From CAYNHQ01 sp964397255 (GTDB lineage Bacteria > Bdellovibrionota_G > JALEGL01 > DATDPG01), in the NCBI GenBank assembly GCA_964397255.1, contig CAYNHQ010000010.1, positions 1 to 64,000 of the forward strand: a stretch of DNA of 64,000 bases, read 5' to 3'. Positions 44,527-53,193 of this stretch are shown here, piece after piece (position 1 is the first letter of the stretch; each line of letters begins with the position of its first letter). The translations under genes were made by a program, and so were the position numbers. Under the pieces are notes generated by a model that worked only from the letters and a program-made list of their open reading frames with translations, did not search any database and was not told the origin of the DNA.

Positions 44527-45285
44527 CTAGAGAACCGAACCCCCGTTCACATGGATGACGGCCCCCGTAATGTGGGTCGATAACGAAGAAGCGAGAAAAA
44601 GAACCGAGCCGGCTACATCTTCCGGAGTCGCAAATTTCTTGAGCGGGATTTCATCCAAAGCAGCTTTGCGATGCCGGGCATTGCGGAGGTAGGGGATGGT
44701 CATATCCGTCCAAACCCAGCCGGGTGCCACACAATTTACCAAGACATCGTGCGGAGCGAGTTCAACCGCCAACGATTTCGTAAGAGCGATCATTCCACCC
44801 TTCGAAGCGGCATAGTCCGCATGGCCTGCTTCTCCCCGAACCCCTGCGGTCGAAGAGATATTAATAATCCTTCCGCTTCTGCTCCGCGCCAGAAATGGAG
44901 TGGAATGATGAGACATATTGAAGGCACTCTTTAAATTTGTGCTTAACGTTTGGTCCCATGCTTCGTCCGCGCGCGGGTTCCCGATGGGGTTGGCCTTCCA
45001 AATTCCGGCATTATTGACCAAGATGTCGATTCTTCCGACCCGCTCTACGACGGCATGGACGAGTGAATCAGCTTCCAAATAATCCGATACGTCGCCGGGT
45101 ATAAGAAACCCGTGGTAACGCTTTTGGTGAAATTTTCGCATAAAGGACTTGGCGCTTTTCTCATCGCGTAGATAGTTCACCGCCACCGTGGCTCCTGCAG
45201 CCGCAAAAGCCATGGAGATGGCCGCGCCAATTCCCCGACTACCGCCGGTGACGATTGCGACTTTTCCTTTCAGGTCGATATTCAT
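44527..45285 (-). CDS. Short-chain dehydrogenase, FabG-like
   Basis: The protein has 252 residues from ATG 45285 (MNIDLKGKVAIVTGG); an upstream TTG at 45327 would add 14 residues without family precedent. TGGSRGIG, NNAG, catalytic Ser in ISSTAGVRG, YAASKGG and the C-terminal HITGAVIHVNGG are all as in 3-oxoacyl-ACP reductases and related SDRs. Substrate not fixed. There is no Shine-Dalgarno sequence; the leader is pyrimidine-rich. It precedes the flavoprotein gene by 31 bp and probably shares its transcript. Confidence 0.82.
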   Translation of the reverse strand: MNIDLKGKVAIVTGGSRGIGAAISMAFAAAGATVAVNYLRDEKSAKSFMRKFHQKRYHGFLIPGDVSDYLEADSLVHAVVERVGRIDILVNNAGIWKANPIGNPRADEAWDQTLSTNLKSAFNMSHHSTPFLARSRSGRIINISSTAGVRGEAGHADYAASKGGMIALTKSLAVELAPHDVLVNCVAPGWVWTDMTIPYLRNARHRKAALDEIPLKKFATPEDVAGSVLFLASSLSTHITGAVIHVNGGSVL

Positions 45286-45335
45286 AGGGAGGGGGAGGGA
45301 CTTTAGCGGCCGACTTGATCTTGTCAATTGGAAGA

Positions 45336-45366
45336 TTGACCGATTCCATCTTATTCGTCATATAAT
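45336..45366 (+). promoter_or_regulatory. Promoter of the phosphoesterase gene
   Basis: A perfect TATAAT at 45361-45366 with TTGACC at 45336-45341; the 19-nt spacer is longer than ideal. The ATG at 45365 lies inside the -10 box, so translation must start further down, at 45398. Confidence 0.5.
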
Positions 45367-45397
45367 GAAAGAGTTCAAGGGGGAATTCTTTCGTTTT

Positions 45398-46771
45398 ATG
45401 CGGGTTGTGCAAATCATTGGAATTTCTGTTGTCTTTTTCGCATCGTCTTTCTCATTCGGCGAAGAGTATCTCTATCGCTCGATTGATCCGATTGACGGTC
45501 GGTATCAGTCAGCCACCGTTCGATTTGAAAAGAAGGGGACACCACATATTTTCATAGAAACTCAGGGTCCCGTTGTATTTCCTGCGAAATCTCGTCTGAC
45601 CGATCGGTTTGTCTTCCTATCGGATACCCAAGGAAATCCAGAAGCCCTCTCCAGCGTTCTTCCGATGATCAAGGAATTTCAGCCCGAAGCGATATTGCAC
45701 GGCGGTGATTTAGTGAACGAATCGGATGATCTTAATGAGTGGAAGTCTTTCTTCTCGGTTTATGGGTCTTTGCTACAATTCACCCCTCTGCTGGCGGCTT
45801 TTGGAGATCATGAATTCAAACCTTCCGTGGGATATATCGAGGATCGTCTCTGGAATGTTCGTGAGTTTCAAGGAGATCTCCCCGTCAATGATGCGGCTCT
45901 TCCAGCGGCGCTATTTTCACCCCGCGCGACGAAAGAAAAGCGTTATTACGGAGCTGTTCGAATTGGATCGATCCAGATTTTTGTCCTCGATTCCAATGTG
46001 GCGCCCCATGCCGACGGAAACACGCATGCGGATCCCGAAACCGTCCCCTATCTGGTGGAGCAGACCCGTTGGCTAAGTGACGAACTCGAGCACTCCCGTC
46101 ATGATCCGTCCATCCGCTATCGCATTGCTCTTTTTCATTGGCCGCCGTTTGGGTCAAATCCACTTGTGACATCTCTGATCCCGTTTACATTTCAGGACGC
46201 CTTTCGGGAAACGATTGCAACTCGAAGTTTTGATCACACGATGCGTTTTTTATTCAATCGAGTGAATCATGTAAGTCCGGCGCAAGCTTCCATCCAGCTT
46301 ACTCCCGACGACTATGTCTTCCGAGATTGGGTACCCCTTTTTCAAAAGTACGATGTGAAACTCATTCTTACCGGACATCTTCATCGCTACGAGCATCTAG
46401 CTCTCGACAATATGCACGTGGTGACGGCCGGAGCGGCGGGTGGATTCATCAATTCCATACCTCAAAAATGGGCTCGGGCCCTTACCCCAATTGATTTTTC
46501 TACTCTCCGCAATCAACTTGAAAATCTTCGTCCCGACTTAAGCCGTGAGGAGATTGATCGTTACACGCGGATTCACGTGGAAACCCCGCCCACGTTAGTT
46601 CGTACGGTAACTTTCATTGAAGCCGACTCGTCGTCAATGCAGGTGTATACGATCGGCATTCATGGAAATCGAACATTTCCCCTCGATCGTTTTGAGATCG
46701 ATACTCACACGAAGCCTCTCACCGCCCGCGTTGACTCTCCCGCTGAATTCATGCAAATGCGTCTCCAGTAG
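45398..46771 (+). CDS. Exported calcineurin-like metallophosphoesterase
   Basis: The protein has 457 residues from ATG 45398, which begins a signal peptide (MRVVQIIGISVVFFASSFSFG). Metal-binding motifs of the calcineurin fold appear in order: FLSDTQGN, LHGGDLVNES, FGDHEF, and LTGHLHRYEH in the C-terminal half. Substrate unknown; purple-acid-type phosphatase or a phosphodiesterase are possible. AAGGGGG lies about 14 bases upstream of the start. It is followed at 7 nt by yajQ. Confidence 0.82.
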   Translation: MRVVQIIGISVVFFASSFSFGEEYLYRSIDPIDGRYQSATVRFEKKGTPHIFIETQGPVVFPAKSRLTDRFVFLSDTQGNPEALSSVLPMIKEFQPEAILHGGDLVNESDDLNEWKSFFSVYGSLLQFTPLLAAFGDHEFKPSVGYIEDRLWNVREFQGDLPVNDAALPAALFSPRATKEKRYYGAVRIGSIQIFVLDSNVAPHADGNTHADPETVPYLVEQTRWLSDELEHSRHDPSIRYRIALFHWPPFGSNPLVTSLIPFTFQDAFRETIATRSFDHTMRFLFNRVNHVSPAQASIQLTPDDYVFRDWVPLFQKYDVKLILTGHLHRYEHLALDNMHVVTAGAAGGFINSIPQKWARALTPIDFSTLRNQLENLRPDLSREEIDRYTRIHVETPPTLVRTVTFIEADSSSMQVYTIGIHGNRTFPLDRFEIDTHTKPLTARVDSPAEFMQMRLQ

Positions 46772-46778
46772 GAGACAT

Positions 46779-47264
46779 ATGCCCTCATTCGATGTGGTAT
46801 CCGAATTAAACCTGATGGAAGTCGACAATGCCGTTGGCCAGGCCTCGAAGGAATTAATCCAGCGATTTGACTTTAAGGGCTCAGACACGAAAGTCGTGCG
46901 GGAAGATAAAGCAATTACAATTGAATCCGCTGATGAATTCAAAGTAAAGGCGGCGCTCGACGTCCTTCATTCGAAACTCGTAAAGCGAGGAGTTTCGCTC
47001 AAGAGTCTCAAGGAAGAAAAGATTGAACCATCGGCGAGAGGTAGAGCGAAACTAAGGCTCACGCTGCTTGAGGGCGTTGACAAAGAGAACGCGAAAGAAA
47101 TTGTAAAACGGATTAAGGAGTCCGGACAAAAAGTTCAGGCCTCCATCCAAGATCAGCAGGTCCGTGTTTCGGGGAAAAAGCGGGATGACCTGCAAGAAGT
47201 CATGGCTCTTCTTCGTGCGGCGGATCTTCCACTTTCACTGCAATTTACTAACTTTCGAGACTAA
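46779..47264 (+). CDS. yajQ: YajQ family nucleotide-binding protein
   Basis: The protein has 161 residues from ATG 46779, which has AGGAG directly upstream; this start gives MPSFDVVSELNLMEVDNAV, the standard YajQ beginning. The sequence FDFKGSDTKV and the C-terminal DLPLSLQFTNFRD are family hallmarks. Members bind RNA or nucleotides, and in Xanthomonas cyclic di-GMP. The role here is not evident. Confidence 0.93.
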   Translation: MPSFDVVSELNLMEVDNAVGQASKELIQRFDFKGSDTKVVREDKAITIESADEFKVKAALDVLHSKLVKRGVSLKSLKEEKIEPSARGRAKLRLTLLEGVDKENAKEIVKRIKESGQKVQASIQDQQVRVSGKKRDDLQEVMALLRAADLPLSLQFTNFRD

Positions 47265-47270
47265 TCCAAA

Positions 47271-47765
47271 CTAACGTGGGGTGATTCGCTCTTTGAGCGT
47301 GGTCCAAAGTCCGAGGCGGTCACGAAGAAGTCGGACCTTTTTCCCCTCCTTTTGCTTCTGCCGAAGGTCGGTGATGGGATTTACCGTTGTATCGATGGAG
47401 GTATCGAGGAATTTCTTCTTCAAACGATCGGTCTCACATTTTCCTTCAATGCCCCAATGTCCTTTGCTGCCATAGAAAGGGTGACGAGTTGCGGTTTCGG
47501 CTTCTACAAGCGCACCCACACAGACATAGGATACAAAGATTCCCTGTTCGATCTTCATCGGATACACACACAAACCGAGTTGGGTAAAGTCGCTTTTCTT
47601 CGGGTCGTAGAGCTGTAACAGCATTTCACAATCTGAAAGGGCTAGAAGGTTGATTTCGGCTTTCTTCGCCTTATCCAGAACTCCCTTGGGAAGGTTGCTT
47701 GGTAGAGGCTCGGGTGACGTTATTGCGAGATTCATAAGAATCGAAAGGAGCAAAAGAAATTTCAT
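47271..47765 (-). CDS. Exported protein of unknown function
   Basis: The protein has 164 residues from ATG 47765, which starts a signal peptide (MKFLLLLSILMNLAITS); an upstream in-frame start at 47837 would bury it. The mature part has several cysteines (near SDCEML, GLCVYP, YVCVG, GKCETD) that could pair, and a basic C-terminus. No family recognised. It converges with yajQ, 6 bp apart. Confidence 0.6.
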   Translation of the reverse strand: MKFLLLLSILMNLAITSPEPLPSNLPKGVLDKAKKAEINLLALSDCEMLLQLYDPKKSDFTQLGLCVYPMKIEQGIFVSYVCVGALVEAETATRHPFYGSKGHWGIEGKCETDRLKKKFLDTSIDTTVNPITDLRQKQKEGKKVRLLRDRLGLWTTLKERITPR

Positions 47766-47930
47766 GCGGTTACCAATACTTAGGTTACACCTATTGAAAT
47801 AATTGTCGCAGCCTTTTTTCAAACTCGCATGAGACATTAAATACTCATTAATTTCGGCAACTTAAGTGTTCAAAAACCATCCCTAAATGTGCTACTCTAG
47901 GAGTCGCATATGGGGGGAGTCAGATAGGCT

Positions 47931-48254
47931 ATGCGAAACTTTGGTTTCCTTGTGAGTTTAGTTCTTCTTTCACTCTTCATCGGGTGTGGTTCTGCCGATG
48001 AAACCACCAGCCGGGGTGGACTGGTCGTCATTCCTGACGGACATGGGGGAACCACCCAGCTTGATTGTGGACTTGCACAAAATGTCAGGAACACCGCCTG
48101 CGGCAGCTTCGATTTTGATCAAGATGGCTTTAACAATGGCTATGAAATTATAAAGGGCACAAATCCTACGGATCCCACAAGTTTTCCCCAACCCCAAGAC
48201 CTACCTCCGCAAACCTGCACCGGTCTCCATAGTATATGCAAACCCCCGATGTAG
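47931..48254 (+). CDS. Small lipoprotein with Asp-rich calcium-binding-like repeat
   Basis: The protein has 107 residues. The lipoprotein signal is LSLFIGC. The segment FDFDQDGFNNGYEIIKGTNP resembles one thrombospondin type-3/dockerin-like calcium loop, the kind often repeated in large exported proteins; here only one copy remains. Four further cysteines may form disulfides. It is probably an outer-membrane lipoprotein of unknown role, or a shortened relic of a larger protein. Confidence 0.65.
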   Translation: MRNFGFLVSLVLLSLFIGCGSADETTSRGGLVVIPDGHGGTTQLDCGLAQNVRNTACGSFDFDQDGFNNGYEIIKGTNPTDPTSFPQPQDLPPQTCTGLHSICKPPM

Positions 48255-48260
48255 GCCGGG

Positions 48261-49058
48261 CTAGACTACCTCGAAATAGAGAAGTCCTAGTTTCCCAAGA
48301 TAGACAATTCCTCTCAAAATCTGGATCCGAGGTAACGGAATGGTAGAAAGAATTTCATTGAGCGTCGAAAACCCGTCCACTTGCATGAGGATATAAGCTA
48401 GTTCCGGTGACAAGTGTTCTTTTGTCACATCTCTCTTCATGTCACGGCGAGGAACACGATCAAGTGATTTGATGCTGCGAAAAAATTCTTCGATCGCTAT
48501 GGGAAGAGGAATCTCTTCGTCTAAAAGACGAGAGAGCCCTTTTTCTTTGTTAAGCTGAGAGGCGCCATGAAGCCGGCGCTCGATTTCCTGATTCATGACA
48601 TTGATATGACGCATTTCGCGGGGAATCCCGTAATGCCGTTCAAGATAATAACGTATCTCGATTTCCGTAGCCACACGGCATTCCACTCTCAATCCGAGAT
48701 TGGATTCAACTCGGCTACGAATTTTTTCATTGGAAGGATCCAGCATGGCGATCTGCACTTGATTCTCCTTTCGAGAGATCGGAAGAATGCAAAGGCGCTG
48801 CGCCGCTTGGGCTGGAATAAGAGCTAAAACATCGGGTTGAATGGCATCAAATTCCTCCGGCGTGACACGAGGTATGCCGTATTGTTGTGAAAGAAATGTT
48901 GCAAGCGTATCGCTATCGATGATTCCCATTTCAATTAGGTTGGTGCCGAGTCTTCCTCCAAAGATATGCTGAGACTGCAGCGCCTGATCAATTTGAAGGC
49001 GACTAGCTAATCCCGCCTCGACCAACATTTCTCCCAGCTTCTTTGTCTTGTCCGTCAT
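48261..49058 (-). CDS. MshEN-domain protein (type II secretion ATPase N-terminal-like)
   Basis: The protein has 265 residues. Residues about 5-150 are an MshEN/T2SSE N-terminal module: LGEMLVEAGLASRLQIDQALQSQ, then GTNLIEMGIIDSDTLATFLSQQYGIP and the LIPAQAAQRLCILPI strand. MshEN domains in related proteins bind cyclic di-GMP through paired RLGxxL-type loops; one such loop, GRLGTNLIEMG, is visible. No ATPase domain follows; the C-terminus is a small helical domain (DGFSTLNEILSTIPLP), as in DUF4388-type signalling proteins. It is the last gene of the MDR-ltaE operon, overlapping ltaE by 4 nt. Confidence 0.78.
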   Translation of the reverse strand: MTDKTKKLGEMLVEAGLASRLQIDQALQSQHIFGGRLGTNLIEMGIIDSDTLATFLSQQYGIPRVTPEEFDAIQPDVLALIPAQAAQRLCILPISRKENQVQIAMLDPSNEKIRSRVESNLGLRVECRVATEIEIRYYLERHYGIPREMRHINVMNQEIERRLHGASQLNKEKGLSRLLDEEIPLPIAIEEFFRSIKSLDRVPRRDMKRDVTKEHLSPELAYILMQVDGFSTLNEILSTIPLPRIQILRGIVYLGKLGLLYFEVV

Positions 49059-50089
49059 TGCGCTACTTCCGAAATAATTCCGACGGCCCGCTCAATTTCG
49101 CTTCGCGTGACATCCAAATGGGTAACCGCTCGAACTTCAGTCGGGCGTTCGGCAAAGAGACGAACGCCTCGTTTTTCCAATTCGCTTTCAATCCAAGTGG
49201 GTGACTTCGCCCGGATGCCGAAGTAAACCAGATTGGTTTCCACATCTTCCACTCGAATATCGATGTTGGGAATTTTAGATAGAGATATTGCTAAGAATTT
49301 GGCATTTTCATGATCTTCTTTCAATCGATTATAGTGATGATCGAGAGCGTAAATACCGGCGGCAGCTAGAAGGCCCGCTTGGCGCATAGCCCCTCCTAAC
49401 ATCTTGCGGTATCGAGTGGCCCGATCGATTATCTTATTCGAACCGACTAGGACGGATCCCACTGGAGCTCCCAGACCTTTTGAAAGGCAGACAGAAATCG
49501 TGTCGAAGAAAGTGGCGTATTCTTTCGGAGTTCGTCCCGAAGCCACACATGCATTCCAGAGGCGCGCGCCATCCATGTGCATCGCGAGACCATGCCGGTC
49601 GGCAATCGCTCGTAATTCTCGTATTTCATCCAAAGGGTAAACGGTCCCTCCTCCTTGATTGTGCGTATTTTCAATCGCAATCAATTTTGTCGGGGGATAA
49701 TGAGAATTATTGTGGCGAATTCCTGCCTCCACTTGCGCGGGGTCGAGAATCCCTCGTTTACCTGGAATCATTCGAGCTTGCACGCCGCAAACCCCACCCA
49801 AGGCTCCCGTTTCGAAAAGAAAAACGTGGGCGCTCGATTCAATAATGATTTCGTCTCCCGCTTCTGTAAGCGTTCGGACGGCCAATTGATTGGCCATGGT
49901 TCCCGAAGGAACAAAAAGGGCTGCCTCTTTGCCCAGGAGTTTTGCTACTTTTTCTTGCAGCTGATGAACGGTGGGGTCGTCGCCCAATACATCATCGCCT
50001 AATTCCGCCTCCATCATGGCTTTGCGCATGTCGGACGTCGGCCGTGTGACCGTGTCGGATCGCAAATCAATCAACTTGATGGAGGTCAC
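49055..50089 (-). CDS. ltaE: Low-specificity L-threonine aldolase
   Basis: The protein has 344 residues of PLP fold type I. The opening IDLRSDTVTRPTSDMRKAM is the family signature, and LHMDGARLWNACVASG and SVCLSKGLGAPVGS (Schiff-base lysine) follow. It splits threonine or allo-threonine into glycine and acetaldehyde. It overlaps the preceding dehydrogenase gene and the following MshEN gene by 4 nt each. Two alcohol/polyol dehydrogenase genes upstream may act on acetaldehyde or related carbonyls. Confidence 0.92.
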   Translation of the reverse strand: MTSIKLIDLRSDTVTRPTSDMRKAMMEAELGDDVLGDDPTVHQLQEKVAKLLGKEAALFVPSGTMANQLAVRTLTEAGDEIIIESSAHVFLFETGALGGVCGVQARMIPGKRGILDPAQVEAGIRHNNSHYPPTKLIAIENTHNQGGGTVYPLDEIRELRAIADRHGLAMHMDGARLWNACVASGRTPKEYATFFDTISVCLSKGLGAPVGSVLVGSNKIIDRATRYRKMLGGAMRQAGLLAAAGIYALDHHYNRLKEDHENAKFLAISLSKIPNIDIRVEDVETNLVYFGIRAKSPTWIESELEKRGVRLFAERPTEVRAVTHLDVTRSEIERAVGIISEVAQ

Positions 50090-51123
50090 GGGATGACGGC
50101 AGCTTTGAAAGGGCTGCTGTCGGCGGACTTGTGAAAATATTCCACAATATTTTCAAGCGCGACTTCACCTGTCACGAAGATATTGGGGTCGATCTTCTTT
50201 TCGGCGATTAGGCCAAGGGCCTCGGCGAAATGCTCCGGTGTATGGTGGAACACTCCTGTTACAGTGACCTCTTCGTAATGAACGCGATGGGTATCCACAG
50301 GATAAGTCGAACCTTTTGCACATCCGGCGAAGAGACACACGGTCCCGCCCTTACGAACCACACGAAACGCTTGATCCCAAGCTTCAGTACGGCCGACCGC
50401 TTCCACCACAATATCGGCGCCCAACCCATGCGGAGTACAATCCCGGATCATGTCCACCGGGCGACTGACATTTTTCACATCGATGATATCTTTCACTCCA
50501 AGCATGCGCGCATGCTTCAGTTTTTCTTCGTTCCGACCGACGGCGATCACACGAACACCATTTCGCATGGCGACTCCAGAAAAAAGAAGACCCATAATTC
50601 CACAGCCCAAAATCACTACCGTATCTTCAGCCCGGATGGGCAAACGATGAAAGGCGTGCACGGCACAAGCAAGGGGTTCCGTGAGGGCTGCTTCTCGAAA
50701 TGTCAGGTGTTCCGGAATTTCGTAGAGATTGTGCTTCACAATCTGAGCGGGGATTCGGATGTACTCAGCGTACGCGCCGTTAAGTAACCGCAAATTGTCA
50801 CAGAGGTTCGGCCTCCCCGCCTGGCAAAAGGAGCAGAGATCACAGGGAGCGGAATTCGCGGCCACCACGCGCATCCCTGGCTGGAAACCCGTCACTCCTG
50901 TACCGACATCGACAATAGTCCCTGCCAACTCGTGGCCGAAAGGAGCCGGATAATGATTCCCGAGGAGAACCGGATGTCCCTGTCGATACGCTTTGAAATC
51001 GGTTCCACAGGTGAGGGCCGTACCCACTTTCACCAAAACTTCGCCCGCACCAATCTTCGGAACATCGATGTTCTGGACCCGGACGTCGCCCGATCCATAA
51101 TACAGTGCGGCTCTCATTTTCAT
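50086..51123 (-). CDS. Zinc-dependent medium-chain dehydrogenase (second of two)
   Basis: The protein has 345 residues. Catalytic zinc residues are in LTCGTDFKAY and FGHELAG, structural zinc cysteines in CDLCSFCQAGRPNLC, and the nucleotide-binding loop is GCGIMGLL. It resembles sorbitol, butanediol and threonine dehydrogenases; the substrate is not assigned. It overlaps both neighbours by 4 nt (ATGA) in the same operon as a second MDR and ltaE. Confidence 0.85.
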   Translation of the reverse strand: MKMRAALYYGSGDVRVQNIDVPKIGAGEVLVKVGTALTCGTDFKAYRQGHPVLLGNHYPAPFGHELAGTIVDVGTGVTGFQPGMRVVAANSAPCDLCSFCQAGRPNLCDNLRLLNGAYAEYIRIPAQIVKHNLYEIPEHLTFREAALTEPLACAVHAFHRLPIRAEDTVVILGCGIMGLLFSGVAMRNGVRVIAVGRNEEKLKHARMLGVKDIIDVKNVSRPVDMIRDCTPHGLGADIVVEAVGRTEAWDQAFRVVRKGGTVCLFAGCAKGSTYPVDTHRVHYEEVTVTGVFHHTPEHFAEALGLIAEKKIDPNIFVTGEVALENIVEYFHKSADSSPFKAAVIP

Positions 51124-52172
51124 AACGCCGCGACCTCCGGTCGAATAATCGCTTTTAAAATATCCCCGTTTCCGCAGGCATCAATCGCCTGGGCCAAATT
51201 TCCCAAGGGATACGAATTCGAAGAAAGGATATCCGTTCGGACATGACCTGAACGGAGATGCTCGAGCGCCTCATGAAGCTCGGTAGGCGAGGGAGAGTAG
51301 CTCGAGTAAACTGTCAACTCTCTCCCATACAGTTCATTCACGTCGTACGAAACTCGTTCACCCGGCGAGAGGCCCGCAAAAATATTGATACTCCCGCCAT
51401 CTCGGACCAACGAACTTACTTCACTGTAAAGCTTTGTGCCGCCCGCTGTCAGGACAACTAAATCCACACCTCGTCCCTGGGTCATTTCGGCCACTGCGGA
51501 TTCAAGCCTTTTCATGTCGCCGTCCAGAACCGCATCAAACCCCAATTTTCGACCCAGCGCTCGCCTCTCTTCTTTGAGGTCAGATCCAATTACATGTCCG
51601 GCGCGATGCTTGGCCACTTGGCCCGTAAGAAGACCCATCGAGCCTAGACCGATCACAAGGACGGTATCTCCCGGCAAAAACGTAGTTCGCTTGAAATTAC
51701 GAAGAACACATGCAAGGGGCTCCATGAAGATGGCTTCATCATAGGACATCTCCGCTGGAATCTTGAATGCAGTCATTTTCACATGTGAGGCGGGAATTCG
51801 GACATATTCCGCAAATCCACCTGGATCGAGGTTTGATGTTTTGAATGTTCGACACATCGATACATTCCCATGTCGACAGTAGTGACAGGCGTGACAAGGG
51901 GTGTGATGGGCTACAACCACACGATCTCCCACACGGAAATTCGTCACTCCTTCTCCTAAAGCCGCCACATCACCGGCTACTTCATGACCTAATATGGCAG
52001 GAGCTTTCACCAGTTGGTACCGGACCTTTCGAATGTCGGTGCCGCAGACACCACATGCCCGTACACGCAAAAGGACATCTCCCGGTTTCAATTGAGGGGC
52101 TGGGGTCTCCTGGACTTCAATTCGCGCAGGCGAAATGTAAACCGCTGCTTTCACGGGCTGCCTGATAACCAT
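51120..52172 (-). CDS. Zinc-dependent medium-chain dehydrogenase (first of two)
   Basis: The protein has 350 residues with the same layout as its downstream neighbour: GVCGTDIRKV, LGHEVAGDV, structural zinc cysteines CHACHYCRHGNVSMC, and GLGSMGLL. It is a paralogue rather than a fresh duplicate, as sequence divergence is considerable. The pair could form a heteromer or act on two substrates in a row. It is preceded on the same strand by a 53-codon zinc-ribbon gene. Confidence 0.85.
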   Translation of the reverse strand: MVIRQPVKAAVYISPARIEVQETPAPQLKPGDVLLRVRACGVCGTDIRKVRYQLVKAPAILGHEVAGDVAALGEGVTNFRVGDRVVVAHHTPCHACHYCRHGNVSMCRTFKTSNLDPGGFAEYVRIPASHVKMTAFKIPAEMSYDEAIFMEPLACVLRNFKRTTFLPGDTVLVIGLGSMGLLTGQVAKHRAGHVIGSDLKEERRALGRKLGFDAVLDGDMKRLESAVAEMTQGRGVDLVVLTAGGTKLYSEVSSLVRDGGSINIFAGLSPGERVSYDVNELYGRELTVYSSYSPSPTELHEALEHLRSGHVRTDILSSNSYPLGNLAQAIDACGNGDILKAIIRPEVAAL

Positions 52173-52205
52173 AAAATAGGCGTAAAATCAACTGTTTCTA
52201 AGCAC

Positions 52206-52367
52206 TTAGCATCCTGGGCCGCTCTGGGGCTCCATTTGCCGACGAACCGCTTCACTGTAGGAACAGGTAAAACAGACCCACTCGTCCTCACGAATCACGA
52301 GGGGAGAGAGACAGTTTGGACAGAGCTTCGAAGGTTCGTCGGGATGTTCGGGCGGAAGTTCCTGCAT
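52206..52367 (-). CDS. Small zinc-ribbon protein
   Basis: The protein has 53 residues from ATG 52367. AAGGAG lies about ten bases upstream. Two CxxC knuckles, CPNC (16-19) and CFTC (32-35), spaced by about 12 residues, make a rubredoxin-like or ribbon-type zinc site. The rest is charged and ends in Cys. It sits 33 bp before the MDR-MDR-ltaE-MshEN operon on the same strand and may be its first gene. The function of such small ribbons ranges from DNA binding to redox; none is favoured here. Confidence 0.7.
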   Translation of the reverse strand: MQELPPEHPDEPSKLCPNCLSPLVIREDEWVCFTCSYSEAVRRQMEPQSGPGC

Positions 52368-52416
52368 GAAAAGCATTCTCCTTTACAAGGGAGCGCCTCA
52401 CCATTAAAAAATAATC

Positions 52417-53193
52417 ATGGGATTCGTCATTGGGCAGGCCTGTATCGGCGTAAAAGACACCGCCTGTGTCGATGCGTGTCCGACGGACGCGATTCACTCG
52501 AAAGAGGGGGCCAACCAATATTATATTGACCCAGTCGCTTGCATCGATTGTGCAGCGTGCGAGCCGGTTTGCCCGGTAAAGGCAATTTATCCTGGGGATC
52601 AGGTACCTGAAGCTGAGAAGAAGTTCATTGCCATCAACACCGATTTCTTTAAAGGGTTTGATAAATCGACGAGCACTTCATATACACGGAAAAAGAAAGA
52701 AGGAGAGACGGCCGTGGTCCCTGCTGCTACGACGGCGGGTGCCGTGTCAGAAACTGCGGGAGCTGAATGGAAAGAAGTCGAAGGATGGGAAACCGCCTGG
52801 GCGGCACACCGAGGGGAATATGTCGACCCCACGGAAGTTCAAAAAAGATATGGCCGTGTACGTTCATTGATTGAGGAAGAAGGGCAGTACACCCTCCGTC
52901 TCTTTCTTCCCGAAAAAGTTCCCGATCATATGTTTCGCTTTAAATACGGACTTCCAGAAGAGATGTCGGGCTATGATGTCACCGGTGAAGTCGTCGACAA
53001 TATCTTGATTGTGAAAGGAAAGATTTCCAATCCGGCTATCGCGCGACTGTCGGGACATGCGAATTCATTCCCTGATTGTTTTTATGTGGAATATCCATTG
53101 CCTTCCAAACTTGGCTCGGTTTCCGTCAAAAAGGTTTCGACCCATGTGGTGGACGTCATCGTAATGAAAGAAAATGAAAAGGCGGCGGCATGA
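52417..53193 (+). CDS. Ferredoxin fused to a C-terminal HSP20-like beta domain
   Basis: The protein has 258 residues. Residues 1-75 form a seven-iron type ferredoxin: Cys9, Cys17, Cys21-Pro and then CIDCAACEPVCP (42-53). The position corresponding to the extra cysteine of some FdxA proteins is Val12. A linker (about 90-120) leads to a region of about 130 residues. In it, GYDVTGEVVDNILIVKGK, FYVEYPLPSKLGSVSVKK and VVDVIVMKE resemble the beta-sandwich of small heat-shock or CS-domain proteins. The fold reading is by eye. It may carry electrons to a client or partner. It overlaps the next gene by 4 nt. Confidence 0.75.
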   Translation: MGFVIGQACIGVKDTACVDACPTDAIHSKEGANQYYIDPVACIDCAACEPVCPVKAIYPGDQVPEAEKKFIAINTDFFKGFDKSTSTSYTRKKKEGETAVVPAATTAGAVSETAGAEWKEVEGWETAWAAHRGEYVDPTEVQKRYGRVRSLIEEEGQYTLRLFLPEKVPDHMFRFKYGLPEEMSGYDVTGEVVDNILIVKGKISNPAIARLSGHANSFPDCFYVEYPLPSKLGSVSVKKVSTHVVDVIVMKENEKAAA

